Shown: positions 19,254 through 34,017, numbered from the stretch's first letter. The stretch is 64,000 bases of DNA from Marinobacter salinexigens (GCF_008370345.1 NZ_VTUU01000009.1:62001-126000); one strand, 5' to 3'. The notes: generated by a model from the sequence alone, not told the origin. Translations and numbers: made by a program.

Positions 19254-21368
19254 ATGATTGAAAGAAACATGCATGAACAAAAAAGTTTGGGGTCGAGGCT
19301 AGCGATGTTCAGAAAACTCAATGTATACGTCGGCGCAGTTGCTTTGGGGTTGTCCAGCCTGGCCCACGCGGTCACGCTGGAAGACGTGTCATTTTCATCG
19401 CTGCCTGGTGAACGGCTTGAGGTGAAACTGCAATTTGATGGTCAGCCACCAGAGCCGACCGGATACACGATTGAAAAGCCCGCCCGGATCGCGGTTGATC
19501 TCAAGGGAACAACAAGCGGCCTGGATAGTCGGAGCATTCCACTGGGCTCAGGTAACGCCCAAAGTGTCACCGTAGTTGAGACCAAAGATCGAACCCGCCT
19601 GATTTTCAATCTGGTTGAACTTGTACCTTACGAGACGGTTCGTGGCGACCACTCTCTGGTGATGACGATTGGAAGTGAGGGGACTGCCGGCGCCTCTGTA
19701 GCGTCTGCTAACACCACTGCGGCTCCTGTAGCCACCGGTGCTGATAGCTCTGGCGCTCTGGCTGGTGTGGACTTCCGTCGGGGCAAAGACGGCGAGGGTC
19801 GGGTAGTTGTTGACCTGGGGAGCCCCAATGCCGCGGTCGATCTGTCCGAACTGGGAGGCAAGATTCGTCTGACCATGCCAGAGTTGAGGGTGCCGAATAA
19901 CCTGAAGCGTCGTCTCGATGTTACTGACTTCGCAACCCCGGTATCCCGTATTGATACCTTCATTGAAGATGGTAAGGCGGTTGTGGAAATCCGCCCTGAA
20001 GGTAATTACGACTACATCGCTTATCAGTCTGGCAGCGAATTCACAGTGAGTGTCGAGGCGTTGAGCGAGCAGGAAGCTGAGGCTCGCCGAGAAGAGAAAT
20101 TCCCGTACACAGGCGAGAAGCTGTCTCTTAACTTCCAGGACATTGAAGTGCGTTCCGTGCTTCAGTTGATCGCTGACTTTACCGGGCTGAACCTGGTGGC
20201 CAGTGATACGGTTGGCGGTAGCATTACCCTGCGACTGCAGAACGTGCCCTGGGATCAGGCGCTTGATCTGATTCTCAAAACCAAGGGGCTGGACAAGCGC
20301 CAAATTGGTAACGTTCTGCTGGTTGCTCCTGCGGACGAAATTGCGGCTCGTGAAAAGCTTGAGCTGGAAACCACCAAGCAGATCGCCGAACTGGCGCCGG
20401 TTCGCCTGGACATCATTCAGGTCAACTACGCGAAAGCTGCGGATATCGTAGCGCTGATCCAGGCGGATGCGGAACTGATCTCCGAGCGTGGCTTTGTCTC
20501 CTCGGACGTACGCACCAACACCATCAGTGTTCGTGAAACCACTGAGAAGCTCGAAGAGATTCGTCGTCTCGTGTCCACGTGGGATGTTCCGGTCCGTCAG
20601 GTCTCCATCGAAGCTCGTATCGTTCGCGCGCAGACCAACGTAGCTGAGGACCTCGGTATTCGCTGGGGTGGTGCAGCCTACGACGTGAGTGGTGACAACG
20701 TCTTTGCTATCGGTGGTTCTCAGGAGGCGGTAGAAGAGGCGCGCCAGGCGGCGGCAGGTAATAACAACACCATTACCTTCCCGGGGGCTCTGGCGGTAGA
20801 TCTGGGTGTGACCGGTGAAGGTGCATCCTCCTTTGCCATTGGTTGGGGTAGCGATGACTTCCTGGTTGATCTGGAGCTTTCTGCTCTTGAAAGTGACGGC
20901 CAGGCAGAAGTTGTGTCTCAGCCGCGAGTTGTGACCGCTGACCGTCAGACGGCATCCATCAAATCTGGTGAGGAGATTCCATACCAGGAAGCCTCGTCCA
21001 GTGGCGCGACATCTGTCTCTTTCAAAGAAGCTGTGCTTTCTCTGGAAGTAACACCTCAGATTACGCCGGATGACAAGATCATTATGGATCTGGTTGTAAA
21101 CCAGGACTCCCGAGGTGAAGTGACTGCTGGCATTCCTTCAATCAATACCAATGAAGTCACAACTCAGGTGTTGGTGGGTAATGGTGAGACAGTCGTCCTC
21201 GGTGGTATCTTCCAGTCCGAAGTGGCCACTCAGACCACGAAAACTCCGTTCCTGGGCGACATCCCTTATCTTGGGCGTCTGTTCAAACGGACCGAGCACA
21301 TTGATGAGCGTAGCGAACTGTTGATCTTCATCACGCCGAAGATCATCAAGAGTGATTTGATCCAGTAA
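19254..21368 (+). CDS. pilQ: Type IV pilus secretin PilQ
   Basis: PilQ is the outer-membrane multimeric channel through which the pilus passes. The 704-residue protein has a long N-region signal peptide ending near LSSLAHA and two AMIN domains that bind peptidoglycan (about 40-120 and 165-260). Secretin N0/N1 domains follow (FQDIEVRSVLQLIADFTG), then the C-terminal secretin pore (VVSQPRVVTADRQTASI, and the VLGGIFQSE segment). AAGGAG lies eight bases before the ATG. It ends the pilMNOPQ operon, with a terminator 20 bases beyond. Confidence 0.97.
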   Translation: MIERNMHEQKSLGSRLAMFRKLNVYVGAVALGLSSLAHAVTLEDVSFSSLPGERLEVKLQFDGQPPEPTGYTIEKPARIAVDLKGTTSGLDSRSIPLGSGNAQSVTVVETKDRTRLIFNLVELVPYETVRGDHSLVMTIGSEGTAGASVASANTTAAPVATGADSSGALAGVDFRRGKDGEGRVVVDLGSPNAAVDLSELGGKIRLTMPELRVPNNLKRRLDVTDFATPVSRIDTFIEDGKAVVEIRPEGNYDYIAYQSGSEFTVSVEALSEQEAEARREEKFPYTGEKLSLNFQDIEVRSVLQLIADFTGLNLVASDTVGGSITLRLQNVPWDQALDLILKTKGLDKRQIGNVLLVAPADEIAAREKLELETTKQIAELAPVRLDIIQVNYAKAADIVALIQADAELISERGFVSSDVRTNTISVRETTEKLEEIRRLVSTWDVPVRQVSIEARIVRAQTNVAEDLGIRWGGAAYDVSGDNVFAIGGSQEAVEEARQAAAGNNNTITFPGALAVDLGVTGEGASSFAIGWGSDDFLVDLELSALESDGQAEVVSQPRVVTADRQTASIKSGEEIPYQEASSSGATSVSFKEAVLSLEVTPQITPDDKIIMDLVVNQDSRGEVTAGIPSINTNEVTTQVLVGNGETVVLGGIFQSEVATQTTKTPFLGDIPYLGRLFKRTEHIDERSELLIFITPKIIKSDLIQ

Positions 21369-21386
21369 GCGCTCCCTTATCAATCG

Positions 21387-21419
21387 AAAAGCCGCCGCGT
21401 AAAACCGGCGGCTTTTTTT
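21387..21419 (+). terminator. Intrinsic terminator after pilQ
   Basis: An 11-bp stem (21387-21397 with 21406-21416) and an eight-base loop are followed by a seven-base T run. It separates the pilus operon from aroK, whose own promoter must lie within the roughly 40 bases that follow, or aroK depends on readthrough. Confidence 0.9.
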
Positions 21420-21459
21420 GTGATATTCTCACCCGCCTGAGTTATTTTGAGCGGATATT

Positions 21460-22026
21460 ATGCCCTTGCCCAAACGCGTTGTTCTGGTAGGTCCCATGGG
21501 GGCTGGAAAAAGTACGATTGGCCGAATGCTTGCGAAAGAATTGGGCTATCGCTTTCTGGATTCTGATCGCATCATTGAAGAGCGATGTGGGGCAAATATA
21601 CCCTGGATTTTTGATGTGGAAGGCGAGGATGGCTTCCGTCAGCGAGAGACCGCGATGCTCGATGAGTTATCGGGTGAGGAACGAACGGTTCTTGCGACAG
21701 GCGGTGGCGCGGTAATGAAACCTGAAAATCATCCCCTGTTAAAAAAGGGCGCGGTCGTTATCTATCTGAAAACGTCGCTTGAGCAGCAGGTGGAGCGTAC
21801 CAGGAAAGATCGTAACCGACCATTGTTGCAGAATGATGATCCCGTTGGGGTGCTTAAGCGGCTGTTCCGGATCCGGGATCCTCTGTATTGCCGGTTGGCG
21901 GATATCATCATGTATACCGACCGTAAGAGCCCGCGCCTGGTCGTGCGTCAGTTGGTCAACAAAATTAACCCAAGGACTCCACGCCACCGGCGTCAAATGC
22001 GCAAAGAAGGACGAAGTCATGCCTAG
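21460..22026 (+). CDS. aroK: Shikimate kinase
   Basis: AroK phosphorylates shikimate in the common pathway to aromatic amino acids, in the cytoplasm. The 188-residue P-loop kinase has Walker [10 protein letters not shown], the shikimate-binding segment GYRFLDSD, the Arg-containing GEDGFRQRE, and TGGGAV. It is a little longer than the usual 170-175 residues because of a basic C-terminal tail. The gene overlaps aroB by eight bases, as in many gammaproteobacteria. Confidence 0.96.
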   Translation: MPLPKRVVLVGPMGAGKSTIGRMLAKELGYRFLDSDRIIEERCGANIPWIFDVEGEDGFRQRETAMLDELSGEERTVLATGGGAVMKPENHPLLKKGAVVIYLKTSLEQQVERTRKDRNRPLLQNDDPVGVLKRLFRIRDPLYCRLADIIMYTDRKSPRLVVRQLVNKINPRTPRHRRQMRKEGRSHA

Positions 22027-23113
22027 AGTGCTTCACCAGCTTAAGGTGGATCTTGGCGATCGCAGTTACCCGATCATCATCGGTCAGGGCTTGTTGGGGA
22101 CATCTGACCTCTCGTCCTATGTGGCGGGTTCACAGGTTATGATCGTGACCAATGAAACCATCGCGCCTTTGTATCTTGAGCGTGCGAAGGAGTGTTTCCC
22201 GGGAAAGACGGTCGATTCGGTTGTGTTGCCTGACGGTGAGCGTTACAAAAACTGGGAAGTGCTTAACCTGATTTTTGATGCGCTGCTGGAGAAACGACAC
22301 ACCAGGAAGACCACTCTGGTAGCCCTGGGCGGTGGTGTTGTTGGCGACATGACAGGCTTTGCGGCGGCGTGCTATCAGCGCGGTGTTCCCTTTATCCAGA
22401 TTCCTACGACATTGCTTTCCCAAGTGGATTCATCGGTTGGTGGAAAAACCGGGATCAATCATCCCTTAGGGAAGAATATGATTGGTGCGTTTCATCAGCC
22501 TGAAGCGGTGCTGATCGATACTGACAGCCTGCTCACGCTTCCTCCACGAGAGGTCTCTGCGGGGATTGCTGAGGTCATCAAGTACGGCCTTATCCGTGAT
22601 GTGGATTTCCTTGCATGGCTTGAGGGGAATATCGACGGGCTGGTCGACCGTCAGCCGGAGGTGCTTGCCGAAGCTATTTACCGTTCATGTGTGTGCAAGG
22701 CTGAGGTGGTTGCACTGGACGAGCGGGAAGGTGGGCTCAGGGCTATTCTTAACCTTGGGCATACCTTTGGTCATGCTATTGAGACCTTTGCAGGCTATGG
22801 CAACTGGTTGCACGGTGAAGCCGTCGGCACCGGTATGATTATGGCGGCGGATCTGTCTGAGCGGGAAGGTATGATTAACGCTGAGCAGTTGGAGACGGTC
22901 AGAGCGTTAATTTTGCGGGCGGGCCTGCCGGCGCTGCCTCCACAAAACATGACACCGGAAGATTTTCTCAACCTGATGGCGGTTGATAAGAAAAATGTGG
23001 ACGGCCAGCTGAGGCTGGTTCTGCTTCAAGCGGTTGGCAACGCCGTAGTCACCAGTAAAGCAGCCTCCGGGAACCTTGATGCTACACTGACACACTTCTG
23101 CCAGCGTCAGTGA
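22019..23113 (+). CDS. aroB: 3-dehydroquinate synthase
   Basis: AroB converts DAHP to 3-dehydroquinate, an NAD- and zinc-dependent ring closure early in the shikimate pathway. The 364-residue protein starts [19 protein letters not shown]. It has the NAD-binding segment [16 protein letters not shown], the [20 protein letters not shown] active-site stretch, and the zinc-ligand region with [12 protein letters not shown] and HGEAVGTG. The ATG lies inside the end of aroK, so translation is likely coupled. Confidence 0.97.
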   Translation: MPRVLHQLKVDLGDRSYPIIIGQGLLGTSDLSSYVAGSQVMIVTNETIAPLYLERAKECFPGKTVDSVVLPDGERYKNWEVLNLIFDALLEKRHTRKTTLVALGGGVVGDMTGFAAACYQRGVPFIQIPTTLLSQVDSSVGGKTGINHPLGKNMIGAFHQPEAVLIDTDSLLTLPPREVSAGIAEVIKYGLIRDVDFLAWLEGNIDGLVDRQPEVLAEAIYRSCVCKAEVVALDEREGGLRAILNLGHTFGHAIETFAGYGNWLHGEAVGTGMIMAADLSEREGMINAEQLETVRALILRAGLPALPPQNMTPEDFLNLMAVDKKNVDGQLRLVLLQAVGNAVVTSKAASGNLDATLTHFCQRQ

Positions 23114-23155
23114 CTGGCGCCCTCATAGATCTGATTTAGGTGGGATGTGCGAGTG

Positions 23156-24727
<1,572 letters not shown>

Positions 24728-24818
24728 AAATTCCTCCAATTCCGAGATAAGTTGTTGTTCTATAAGCCTGTGGTCTCGAAATTGCAGGCTAATTTCCCCG
24801 GAATAGCATCACTCCGAT

Positions 24819-24847
24819 TTGAGTACGTATTTTTACGTGTGTAAAAT
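24819..24847 (+). promoter_or_regulatory. Sigma-70 type promoter for gltBD, with an inverted repeat in the spacer
   Basis: TTGAGT (24819-24824), a 17-base spacer and TAAAAT (24842-24847) match 4/6 and 5/6 consensus positions, leaving a leader of about 88 bases before gltB. Within the spacer ACGTA (24825-24829) and TACGT (24834-24838) form an inverted repeat around TTTT, a possible operator. Confidence 0.55.
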
Positions 24848-24941
24848 AGCCAGCCCCCATTTTCAGTGTCAGAGGGTTCTGGGACGGCCGAGTGCCGGGT
24901 AACTCTCTGATTGAAAAGCATTTATATGTGAGAGAACGCTT

Positions 24942-27900
24942 ATGATGACAGGTTTGTATCATCCCGACGAGTTCAGGGACAACTGTGGATTTGGTCTGAT
25001 TGCCCACATGAAGGGCGAGGCCAGCCATAAGTTGTTGCAAACTGCCATCGAGTCGCTGACCTGCATGACCCACCGTGGTGGTATCGCTGCAGACGGAAAG
25101 ACCGGCGATGGTTGTGGCCTCCTGATTCAGAGCCCGGACGCCTTTTTGAGAAAGGCGGCCAAGGCTGCATTTGGCAAGGAGCCCGGAGACCTGTTTGCCG
25201 TGGGTCAGGTATTCCTGAATCCGGAAGAAGGAAAAGCAGCTGCTGGTCGTGCTGCTGTAGAACAATCTTTGGCCGAGCAGGGCCTGGAAATTCTGGGCTG
25301 GCGGGAAGTACCCGTTGACGACAGTTGTCTGGGGCCGATGGCTCTGGACTGCCTGCCGCGTATTGAGCAGGTGTTTGTTGCCCCGGCGGGCAAGTCTGAG
25401 AAAGAATTTGCGATCAGTCTGTTTGTCGGACGTCGTCATGCCGAGCGTGATATGGCAGACGATTCCGAATTCTATATCTGTAGCCTTTCCCATCGCACTC
25501 TGGCCTACAAAGGCCTGATGATGCCGGCTGATCTGGCTAATTTCTACAAGGATCTGGGCGATCCCGATCTGCAGACTGCTATCTGTGTCTTCCACCAGCG
25601 TTTTTCCACTAACACCATGCCGCGCTGGCCTCTGGCACAGCCGTTCCGCTACCTGGCCCACAACGGCGAGATCAACACCATTGATGGCAACCGGAACTGG
25701 GCACTGGCCCGTGCTGCAAAATTCAGCTCACCGGATCTGCCTGATCTGCAAACCCTGCAGCCGTTGGTTAACCTGACCGGTTCTGATTCCTCAAGCATGG
25801 ATAACATGCTGGAAGTCCTGCTGGCTGGTGGCGTGGACCTGTTCCGTGCGGTACGGATGATGATCCCGCCTGCATGGCAGAATGTAGATAGCATGGATTC
25901 CGAGCTGCGTGCGTTTTACGAGTACAACTCCATGCATATGGAGCCCTGGGATGGACCGGCCGGCCTGGTTATGTCTGATGGCCGGTATGCCGTGTGTATG
26001 CTTGACCGCAATGGTCTGCGCCCGGCTCGCTGGGTTATCACCAAGGACGACTTCATTACCCTGGCTTCCGAGATCGGTACCTACGGATACCAGCCTGATG
26101 ATGTGGTTGCCAAAGGGCGTGTCGGGCCAGGGCAGATGCTGGCTATCGATACCGAGTCCGGCGAAGTCCTGCATACCAAGGACATTGACCAGCGTCTGAA
26201 ATCTTCCCAGCCTTACAAGCGCTGGTTGCGTGAAAATGCGCTGCGGGTCGAGACGACTCTTCATCAGGATACTCCGGAATTCAAATTGATGGATTCCGAT
26301 GAATTGCTGGTACACCAGAAGATGTTCATGGTGTCCTACGAGGAGCGGGATCAGGTGCTGCGTCCTCTGGCTGAAAATGGCCAGGAAGCCGTAGGCTCCA
26401 TGGGCGATGATACGCCGATGGCAGTTCTGTCCAGCAAGGTGCGCCATGTTGCAGACTACTTCAGGCAGAAGTTTGCTCAGGTAACCAACCCGGCGATTGA
26501 TCCGCTTCGCGAAGCCATCGTTATGTCTCTGGAAACCTGCCTGGGTGCAGAGCGCAATGTTTTCGAAGAGACTGCAGAACATGCAGACCGGATCATTCTG
26601 ACAACACCGGTCCTCTCTCCCGCGAAGTTCCTGCGCATCTCCAATAACGAGCGCCCGGGCTTTGAAGTTGCTCGCATCTCCATGGGATATCGCCCGGAGC
26701 TGGGCCTGGAACAGGCTGTTCGTCAGGTCTGTGACGACGCTGAAAAGGCCGTAAAAGATGGCAAGGTTCTGCTGATCCTGTCCGATAAGGATCTGAAGGA
26801 AGGCGAGCTGCCAGTGAATGCGATGATGGCGACCGGCGCAGTGCATCATCACCTGGTTGCCAAAGGCCTGCGCTGTGACTCCAATATCATTGTAGAGACC
26901 GGCTGGGCTCGCGATCCGCACCACTTTGCCGTGCTGTTTGGCTTCGGTGCTACGGCTGTGTACCCGTACCTGGCCTATCAGGTCCTGAATGACCTGATCC
27001 GTACAGGCGAAGTTCTGATTGATCCGGTGGATGCGAAAAACAACTACCGTAAGGGGATCAATAAAGGGCTTCTCAAGATTCTCTCCAAGATGGGCATCTC
27101 TACCATCACGTCCTACCGCGGAGCGCAGCTCTTCGAAGCTATTGGTCTTGCAGACGAAGTTGTTGATCTGTGCTTCAAGGGCGTGCCCAGCCGTATCCAG
27201 GGGGCTGATTTCTACGATTTCCAGCAGGACCAGCAGCAACTTGCTGACGTTGCCTGGAAACCTCGTAAGCCCCTCAGTCAGGGCGGTTTGCTGAAGTATG
27301 TACATGGCCAGGAATACCACGCGTTCAACCCGGATGTGGTCGGCAAGTTGCAGGAAGCGGTTACCAGTGGTGATTACGGTCACTATCAGGAATACGCGAG
27401 CCTGGTAAACGAGCGCCCGGTGGCAACCCTGCGTGATCTCATCGGTTTCCGTAAAGACATTGCGGGCGTTGATATTTCGGAAGTCGAGCCGGTAGAGAAC
27501 ATCTTCCCGCGTTTTGACTCTGCGGCTATGTCTCTGGGGGCGCTCTCTCCGGAGGCTCATGAGGCCTTGGCTGTGGCGATGAACACCCTGGGTGGTCGCT
27601 CCAACTCCGGTGAGGGTGGTGAGGATTCTGCACGCTATGGCACGAACAAACGTTCCAAGATCAAGCAGGTGGCCTCAGGTCGTTTCGGTGTAACTGCGGA
27701 ATACCTGCGCAGCGCCGATGTCATGCAGATCAAGGTTGCTCAGGGCGCCAAGCCGGGTGAGGGTGGTCAGCTTCCTGGTGGTAAAGTAAACGAGCTTATT
27801 GCCCGTCTGCGTTACTCGGTACCGGGTGTTACTTTGATCTCGCCGCCTCCGCATCACGATATCTATTCAATCGAGGATCTGGCTCAGCTGATCTTTGATC

Positions 27901-29390
27901 TGAAACAGGTCAACCCGGAAGCTCTGGTGTCCGTGAAACTGGTGTCCGAGCCGGGCGTTGGTACGATCGCTGCCGGTGTTGCCAAGGCATACGCTGATCT
28001 CATTACCGTATCCGGCTATGACGGTGGTACTGCTGCGAGCCCGCTGGCTTCCATCCGCTACGCTGGTTCCCCATGGGAGCTCGGTTTGACCGAAACCCAG
28101 CAGGCTCTGCGTGCCAATGATCTGCGCGGCAAGATCCGCCTGCAGACAGACGGTGGCATCAAGACCGGTCTGGATGTCGTTAAAGGTGCCATCCTGGGCG
28201 CGGAAAGCTTCGGCTTTGGTACCACTCCGATGGTTGCCCTGGGTTGTAAATACCTGCGTATCTGTCATCTGAACAACTGTGCAACCGGTGTTGCAACCCA
28301 GAACGAGCACCTTCGTGAGGAGCACTTCAAGGGTACCGTCGAGATGGCGATGAACTTCTTCCGCTTTGTGGCTGAAGAGACTCGCGAGTGGATGGCCCGG
28401 CTGGGTGTTCGTACCCTGGAAGAGCTGGTAGGTCGGGTAGACCTGCTGGAGCGTCTGCCAGGGGACACGGAGCGCCAGAAGAAGCTGGATCTCTCCCGTC
28501 TGTTGTCCAACGACCATATCCCGGCGGACAAGCCGCAGACTTGTCAGGTTGAGCGTAACCACCCATTCGACCAGGGCACCCTGGCGGAGCAGATGGTCAA
28601 GGATACTGCTGCTGCTATCGCCGAGAAGAGTGGTGGCGCCTGGACCTACCGTGTGACCAACTGCGACCGTTCCATTGGTGCTCGCCTGTCCGGAGAGATC
28701 GCTGCGAAGTACGGTAACCAGGGCATGGCTGATGCCCCGATCACCCTGGATCTTACCGGTACCGCCGGGCAGAGCTTTGGTGTGTGGAACGTCGGCGGTC
28801 TGAACCTGGTGCTTGAAGGGGATGCCAACGACTACGTGGGTAAAGGCATGACCGGCGGTAAGCTGGTCGTCAAGCCACCCCGTGGTAGCGCTTTCAAGAC
28901 CAATGAAACCTCCATTGTCGGTAACACCTGCCTCTACGGTGCAACCGGTGGCAAGTTGTTTGCAGCGGGAACCGCAGGTGAACGTTTCGCGGTTCGTAAC
29001 TCTGGCGCCCACGCGGTTGTAGAAGGCGCTGGCGACCACTGCTGCGAATACATGACTGGTGGTCTTGTGACCGTTCTTGGTAACACCGGGCACAACTTTG
29101 GTGCCGGTATGACCGGAGGCTTCGCCTACGTCATGGATCTGAACAACACCTTCGTGGACAAGTACAACCACGAACTGGTGGAGATCCAGCGTATTTCCAG
29201 CGAGGACATGGAGTCCTACCGTAATCACCTGCGTGGTGTTATCCGCGAGCATATCTCGGAAACCGGTAGCGAGTGGGCAGAGCACATTCTTGAGAATTTC
29301 GACGACTACATCGGCCGTTTCTGGCTGGTTAAACCCAAGGCTGCCAACCTCCGCAGCCTGCTGGCCAGCACCCGGGCGCGTCCTGAATAA
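24942..29390 (+). CDS. gltB: Glutamate synthase (NADPH) large subunit
   Basis: GltB makes two glutamates from glutamine and 2-oxoglutarate. The 1482-residue protein has an N-terminal class II glutaminase domain; its nucleophile is Cys15 (DNCGFG) after removal of a short propeptide. The central and FMN-binding domains follow ([17 protein letters not shown], then the barrel [20 protein letters not shown]). The 3Fe-4S cysteines are in [15 protein letters not shown]. The C-terminal GXGXG beta-helix contains [19 protein letters not shown]. It forms an operon with gltD 75 bases later. Confidence 0.98.
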   Translation: MMTGLYHPDEFRDNCGFGLIAHMKGEASHKLLQTAIESLTCMTHRGGIAADGKTGDGCGLLIQSPDAFLRKAAKAAFGKEPGDLFAVGQVFLNPEEGKAAAGRAAVEQSLAEQGLEILGWREVPVDDSCLGPMALDCLPRIEQVFVAPAGKSEKEFAISLFVGRRHAERDMADDSEFYICSLSHRTLAYKGLMMPADLANFYKDLGDPDLQTAICVFHQRFSTNTMPRWPLAQPFRYLAHNGEINTIDGNRNWALARAAKFSSPDLPDLQTLQPLVNLTGSDSSSMDNMLEVLLAGGVDLFRAVRMMIPPAWQNVDSMDSELRAFYEYNSMHMEPWDGPAGLVMSDGRYAVCMLDRNGLRPARWVITKDDFITLASEIGTYGYQPDDVVAKGRVGPGQMLAIDTESGEVLHTKDIDQRLKSSQPYKRWLRENALRVETTLHQDTPEFKLMDSDELLVHQKMFMVSYEERDQVLRPLAENGQEAVGSMGDDTPMAVLSSKVRHVADYFRQKFAQVTNPAIDPLREAIVMSLETCLGAERNVFEETAEHADRIILTTPVLSPAKFLRISNNERPGFEVARISMGYRPELGLEQAVRQVCDDAEKAVKDGKVLLILSDKDLKEGELPVNAMMATGAVHHHLVAKGLRCDSNIIVETGWARDPHHFAVLFGFGATAVYPYLAYQVLNDLIRTGEVLIDPVDAKNNYRKGINKGLLKILSKMGISTITSYRGAQLFEAIGLADEVVDLCFKGVPSRIQGADFYDFQQDQQQLADVAWKPRKPLSQGGLLKYVHGQEYHAFNPDVVGKLQEAVTSGDYGHYQEYASLVNERPVATLRDLIGFRKDIAGVDISEVEPVENIFPRFDSAAMSLGALSPEAHEALAVAMNTLGGRSNSGEGGEDSARYGTNKRSKIKQVASGRFGVTAEYLRSADVMQIKVAQGAKPGEGGQLPGGKVNELIARLRYSVPGVTLISPPPHHDIYSIEDLAQLIFDLKQVNPEALVSVKLVSEPGVGTIAAGVAKAYADLITVSGYDGGTAASPLASIRYAGSPWELGLTETQQALRANDLRGKIRLQTDGGIKTGLDVVKGAILGAESFGFGTTPMVALGCKYLRICHLNNCATGVATQNEHLREEHFKGTVEMAMNFFRFVAEETREWMARLGVRTLEELVGRVDLLERLPGDTERQKKLDLSRLLSNDHIPADKPQTCQVERNHPFDQGTLAEQMVKDTAAAIAEKSGGAWTYRVTNCDRSIGARLSGEIAAKYGNQGMADAPITLDLTGTAGQSFGVWNVGGLNLVLEGDANDYVGKGMTGGKLVVKPPRGSAFKTNETSIVGNTCLYGATGGKLFAAGTAGERFAVRNSGAHAVVEGAGDHCCEYMTGGLVTVLGNTGHNFGAGMTGGFAYVMDLNNTFVDKYNHELVEIQRISSEDMESYRNHLRGVIREHISETGSEWAEHILENFDDYIGRFWLVKPKAANLRSLLASTRARPE

Positions 29391-29450
29391 AACCGGGTCG
29401 AAAAGGGTTCGGAGCGGCAGACGACAGACCGCCGCTCCTGTCGAAATTGA

Positions 29451-30887
<1,437 letters not shown>

Positions 30888-30908
30888 TTCCGGTTTGATC
30901 CTGATCAG

Positions 30909-30943
30909 AAGGGCGGCTTCCTAAGGGTATGCCGCCCTTTTTT
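30909..30943 (+). terminator. Intrinsic terminator after gltD
   Basis: A nine-base stem (AAGGGCGGC, 30909-30917, with 30931-30939), a 13-base loop and a T run to 30943. It ends the gltBD operon. Confidence 0.9.
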
Positions 30944-31017
30944 ATTGCTGCAAACGGGGTATTATGGCTCCCCGAATTATTGAACATCCTTTACAGACTG
31001 AGACCGCTGGAATCATT

Positions 31018-32082
31018 ATGACCGAGCTGAAAAATGACCGTTTCCTGCGCGCCCTGATGCGCCAGCCCGTTGACCGTACTCCGGTATGGATGATGCGACA
31101 GGCCGGACGGTATCTCCCTGAATACCGGGCCACACGGGCCAAGGCCGGTGATTTCCTCAGTTTGTGCAAGAACACTCCTCTGGCCTGTGAGGTCACTCTG
31201 CAGCCACTAGAGCGTTATCCGCTGGATGCTGCCATCCTCTTCTCGGATATCCTGACTATCCCTGATGCCTTGGGGCTGGGGTTGTACTTTGAAACCGGGG
31301 AAGGGCCCAAGTTCAGGAATGTGATCCGCTCTGCAGCGGACGTGGCGGCTTTGCCGAAAATGAACGCTGAGGTTGATCTGGACTACGTGATGAATGCGGT
31401 GTCCACCATTCGTCGTGAGCTTAACGGCCGCGTGCCGCTAATCGGCTTCTCGGGCAGCCCCTGGACATTGGCAACGTACATGATTGAGGGTGGTTCCTCC
31501 AAGGATTTCCGCGAGGCGAAGAAGCTCATGTACGGGCAGCCAGACGTGATGCACCAGTTGCTGGATCACCTGGCGGATTCCGTTATTGATTACCTGAACG
31601 GTCAGGTGAAAGCTGGCGCTCAAGCGCTCCAGATCTTCGATACCTGGGGTGGTGTCCTGAGCAGTTGGGCCTATGAGGAGTTTTCCCTGCGTTACATGAA
31701 GAAGATCGTCGATGGTCTGATTCGTGAACATGAAGGACGGAAAATTCCGGTCATCTTGTTCACCAAAAATGGCGGCCAGTGGCTGGAATCCATTGCTGAT
31801 TCCGGTGCTGATGCGGTTGGTCTGGACTGGACGACGGATATTGGCAACGCCCGAGCTCGAGTGGGTGATCGTGTGGCGTTGCAGGGCAATATGGATCCGG
31901 CGATGCTTTATGCACCGAAAGAGCGTATTCGAGAGGAAGTAGCCGATATTCTGCGTCGCTTTGGCAATGGAACCGGGCATATCTTCAATCTCGGGCATGG
32001 TATTACGCCGGATGTGGACCCTGAGCATGCGCGGGCGTTTATTGAGTCTGTGGTGGAGTTGAGTTCCGCTTATCACCAGTGA
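31018..32082 (+). CDS. hemE: Uroporphyrinogen decarboxylase
   Basis: HemE removes four carboxyl groups from uroporphyrinogen III to give coproporphyrinogen III in heme synthesis, without a cofactor. The 354-residue protein starts [19 protein letters not shown] and has the signature [16 protein letters not shown] and the catalytic Asp in [12 protein letters not shown]. The segments [17 protein letters not shown] and LQGNMDP are also typical. The frame opens 18 codons earlier, but this ATG fits the family start. The position after gltD matches pseudomonads. Confidence 0.97.
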   Translation: MTELKNDRFLRALMRQPVDRTPVWMMRQAGRYLPEYRATRAKAGDFLSLCKNTPLACEVTLQPLERYPLDAAILFSDILTIPDALGLGLYFETGEGPKFRNVIRSAADVAALPKMNAEVDLDYVMNAVSTIRRELNGRVPLIGFSGSPWTLATYMIEGGSSKDFREAKKLMYGQPDVMHQLLDHLADSVIDYLNGQVKAGAQALQIFDTWGGVLSSWAYEEFSLRYMKKIVDGLIREHEGRKIPVILFTKNGGQWLESIADSGADAVGLDWTTDIGNARARVGDRVALQGNMDPAMLYAPKERIREEVADILRRFGNGTGHIFNLGHGITPDVDPEHARAFIESVVELSSAYHQ

Positions 32083-32153
32083 GTTCTGGTGGATGTTGTA
32101 TTCTGTCCGGTCTATAGTCACGTAAAACAAGACCGGTAAACAGGAGTAACCAC

Positions 32154-32522
32154 TTGACCGCCAAGCCGTCTGAAAAGCGTCGATTTCATCGCATCGAATT
32201 CGATGCCCCGTGCGAACTGCACTGTCTCGACCATGTGTGGACTACGGAAGTACTCGATATCTCGTTGAAAGGCGTTCTGGTCAAGCGGCCGGAGGGATGG
32301 GATGTGCCGTTAAAGCAGCCCAGTGAGGTGATTATTCACTTGAATGATCACGAAGCAGCCATTGTGATGGCGGTTGAATTGCGCCACATTGAAGCCCATC
32401 GGCTTGGGTTTAAGTGCCAGTACATTGATCTGGAGAGTGCGACTCACCTCAAGCGCCTTGTCGAATTGAATCTGGGTGATCAGACGTTGCTTGAACGCGA
32501 ATTTGCGCACTTGATTGAGTGA
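32154..32522 (+). CDS. PilZ-domain protein, predicted c-di-GMP receptor
   Basis: A single-domain PilZ protein of 122 residues. Both halves of the c-di-GMP-binding signature are intact: RRFHR (residues 9-13, the RxxxR motif) and DISLKG (35-40, DxSxxG). It should therefore bind the second messenger, unlike the founding PilZ, which does not. The target is unknown; motility, pili or exopolysaccharide are likely by family. Translation starts at TTG (32154) with AGGAG six bases ahead. It converges on radA. Confidence 0.9.
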   Translation: MTAKPSEKRRFHRIEFDAPCELHCLDHVWTTEVLDISLKGVLVKRPEGWDVPLKQPSEVIIHLNDHEAAIVMAVELRHIEAHRLGFKCQYIDLESATHLKRLVELNLGDQTLLEREFAHLIE

Positions 32523-32566
32523 AGTGATCTCAGCCAGCATGACCGTTAACTCGAATAAATGCGGAC

Positions 32567-33943
32567 TTACAGATCTTCAAGGGCCGTAAGCGCCTCACTC
32601 AGTTTTGTCACTGGAATAACCTTCATCCCTTCTATCGCCTTCCGCGGTGCGTTGGCCTTTGGCACTAGGGCGCGGGTAAAACCGTGCTTGGCGGCTTCGT
32701 AGATTCTCTCCTGCCCACTGGGTACTGGCCGAATCTCTCCGGACAGTCCCACTTCGCCAAAGATAACGAGATCCTGCGGCAAGGCCCGATCCCGGAAGGA
32801 CGAGACGATTGAGGCCAGCAGTGCCAGGTCGGCGCTGGTCTCGGCGACTTTGACTCCGCCGACGACATTTACAAACACATCCTGATCGGCCACATGCATG
32901 CCGCCGTGGCGGTGAAGAACTGCCAGGAGCATCGCAAGCCGGTTCTGATCGAGGCCGACGGCCACCCGCCTCGGATAGCTGCCCTGTGCCATATCGACCA
33001 GAGCCTGGATCTCCACCAGCATCGGGCGAGTGCCTTCCCATACCACCATCACCACGCTACCGGGAGCGGCTTCTTCTCCCCGATTGAGGAAGATCGCACT
33101 GGGGTTTTTGACCTCCTTCAACCCCTGTTCCACCATGGCAAAAACACCCAGCTCGTTGACGGCGCCAAAGCGGTTCTTGATGCCCCGGAGTGTCCGGTAG
33201 CGGCTGTCGCTGGAGCCTTCGAGCAGAATCGAGCAATCAATCATGTGCTCCAGCACCTTCGGGCCAGCCAGGCTGCCATCTTTCGTGACGTGGCCAACCA
33301 GAAACAGGATGGTGCCGGTCTGTTTGGCGAAGCGGGTCAGGAAGGCGGCGCTCTCACGGACCTGGGACACTGAACCGGGAGCCGATTCAATATCGGCCAC
33401 GTGCATCACCTGGATGCTGTCTACCACCAGTATTCGGGGCTTTTCAGCCTCGGCTACCTGCATTAGCCGTTCGACACTGGTTTCAGAAAGCATTTTCAGG
33501 TCTTTGGTTGGCAGGCCAAGGCGTTTTGCGCGCATGGCGACCTGTTGCAATGACTCCTCGCCAGTCACGTACAGTGCCGGAGTGCTGGCTGCGAGGTGGC
33601 AGACCGCCTGGAGTAATAGTGTACTTTTGCCTGCGCCGGGGTGCCCTCCCATCAGTACGGCTGACCCTTCTACAAGGCCGCCGCCCAGAACCCGGTCAAA
33701 CTCCTGCATCCCGGTGCTGATTCGGGGCTGTTCCGCGAGGCTGACGTCATCAAGGCTCTGTACTTCCGCAAGGCTGCCGGCAAACCCCTCGAATCGGGCG
33801 CCCCGGGCACCTTTTGCATTGCTGCTGATGCCCCGCACTTCGCTGATGGTGTTCCAGGCCTGGCAAGCCGTACACTGGCCCTGCCATTTGGAATAATCGG
33901 CACCACATTCGGTGCATACAAACGCAGTTTTAGCTTTTGCCAT
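32567..33943 (-). CDS. radA: DNA repair protein RadA
   Basis: RadA (Sms) is a RecA-like, DnaB-type motor that extends heteroduplex during homologous recombination. The 458-residue protein has an N-terminal zinc finger (Cys10, 13, 24, 27), Walker A GGHPGAGKST, the RadA signature KNRFG, and a C-terminal Lon-like domain. The zinc finger and KNRFG both support full function. It lies downstream of ettA on the same strand but behind a probable terminator. Confidence 0.97.
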   Translation of the reverse strand: MAKAKTAFVCTECGADYSKWQGQCTACQAWNTISEVRGISSNAKGARGARFEGFAGSLAEVQSLDDVSLAEQPRISTGMQEFDRVLGGGLVEGSAVLMGGHPGAGKSTLLLQAVCHLAASTPALYVTGEESLQQVAMRAKRLGLPTKDLKMLSETSVERLMQVAEAEKPRILVVDSIQVMHVADIESAPGSVSQVRESAAFLTRFAKQTGTILFLVGHVTKDGSLAGPKVLEHMIDCSILLEGSSDSRYRTLRGIKNRFGAVNELGVFAMVEQGLKEVKNPSAIFLNRGEEAAPGSVVMVVWEGTRPMLVEIQALVDMAQGSYPRRVAVGLDQNRLAMLLAVLHRHGGMHVADQDVFVNVVGGVKVAETSADLALLASIVSSFRDRALPQDLVIFGEVGLSGEIRPVPSGQERIYEAAKHGFTRALVPKANAPRKAIEGMKVIPVTKLSEALTALEDL

Positions 33944-33982
33944 AGGAGATCAGGAACGTCCGGATGGGAGAGGGATACAAGA

Positions 33983-34010
33983 AGGGCCAGACAGTTAACC
34001 GTCTGACCCT
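33983..34010 (-). terminator. Probable terminator after ettA
   Basis: Arms 33983-33992 and 34001-34010 form a 10-bp stem with one G-U wobble only when read as minus-strand RNA; the plus-strand version has a mismatch. This favours a role in ending ettA transcription. The T stretch after it is short and interrupted. Confidence 0.5.
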
Positions 34011-34017
34011 CTATGGC

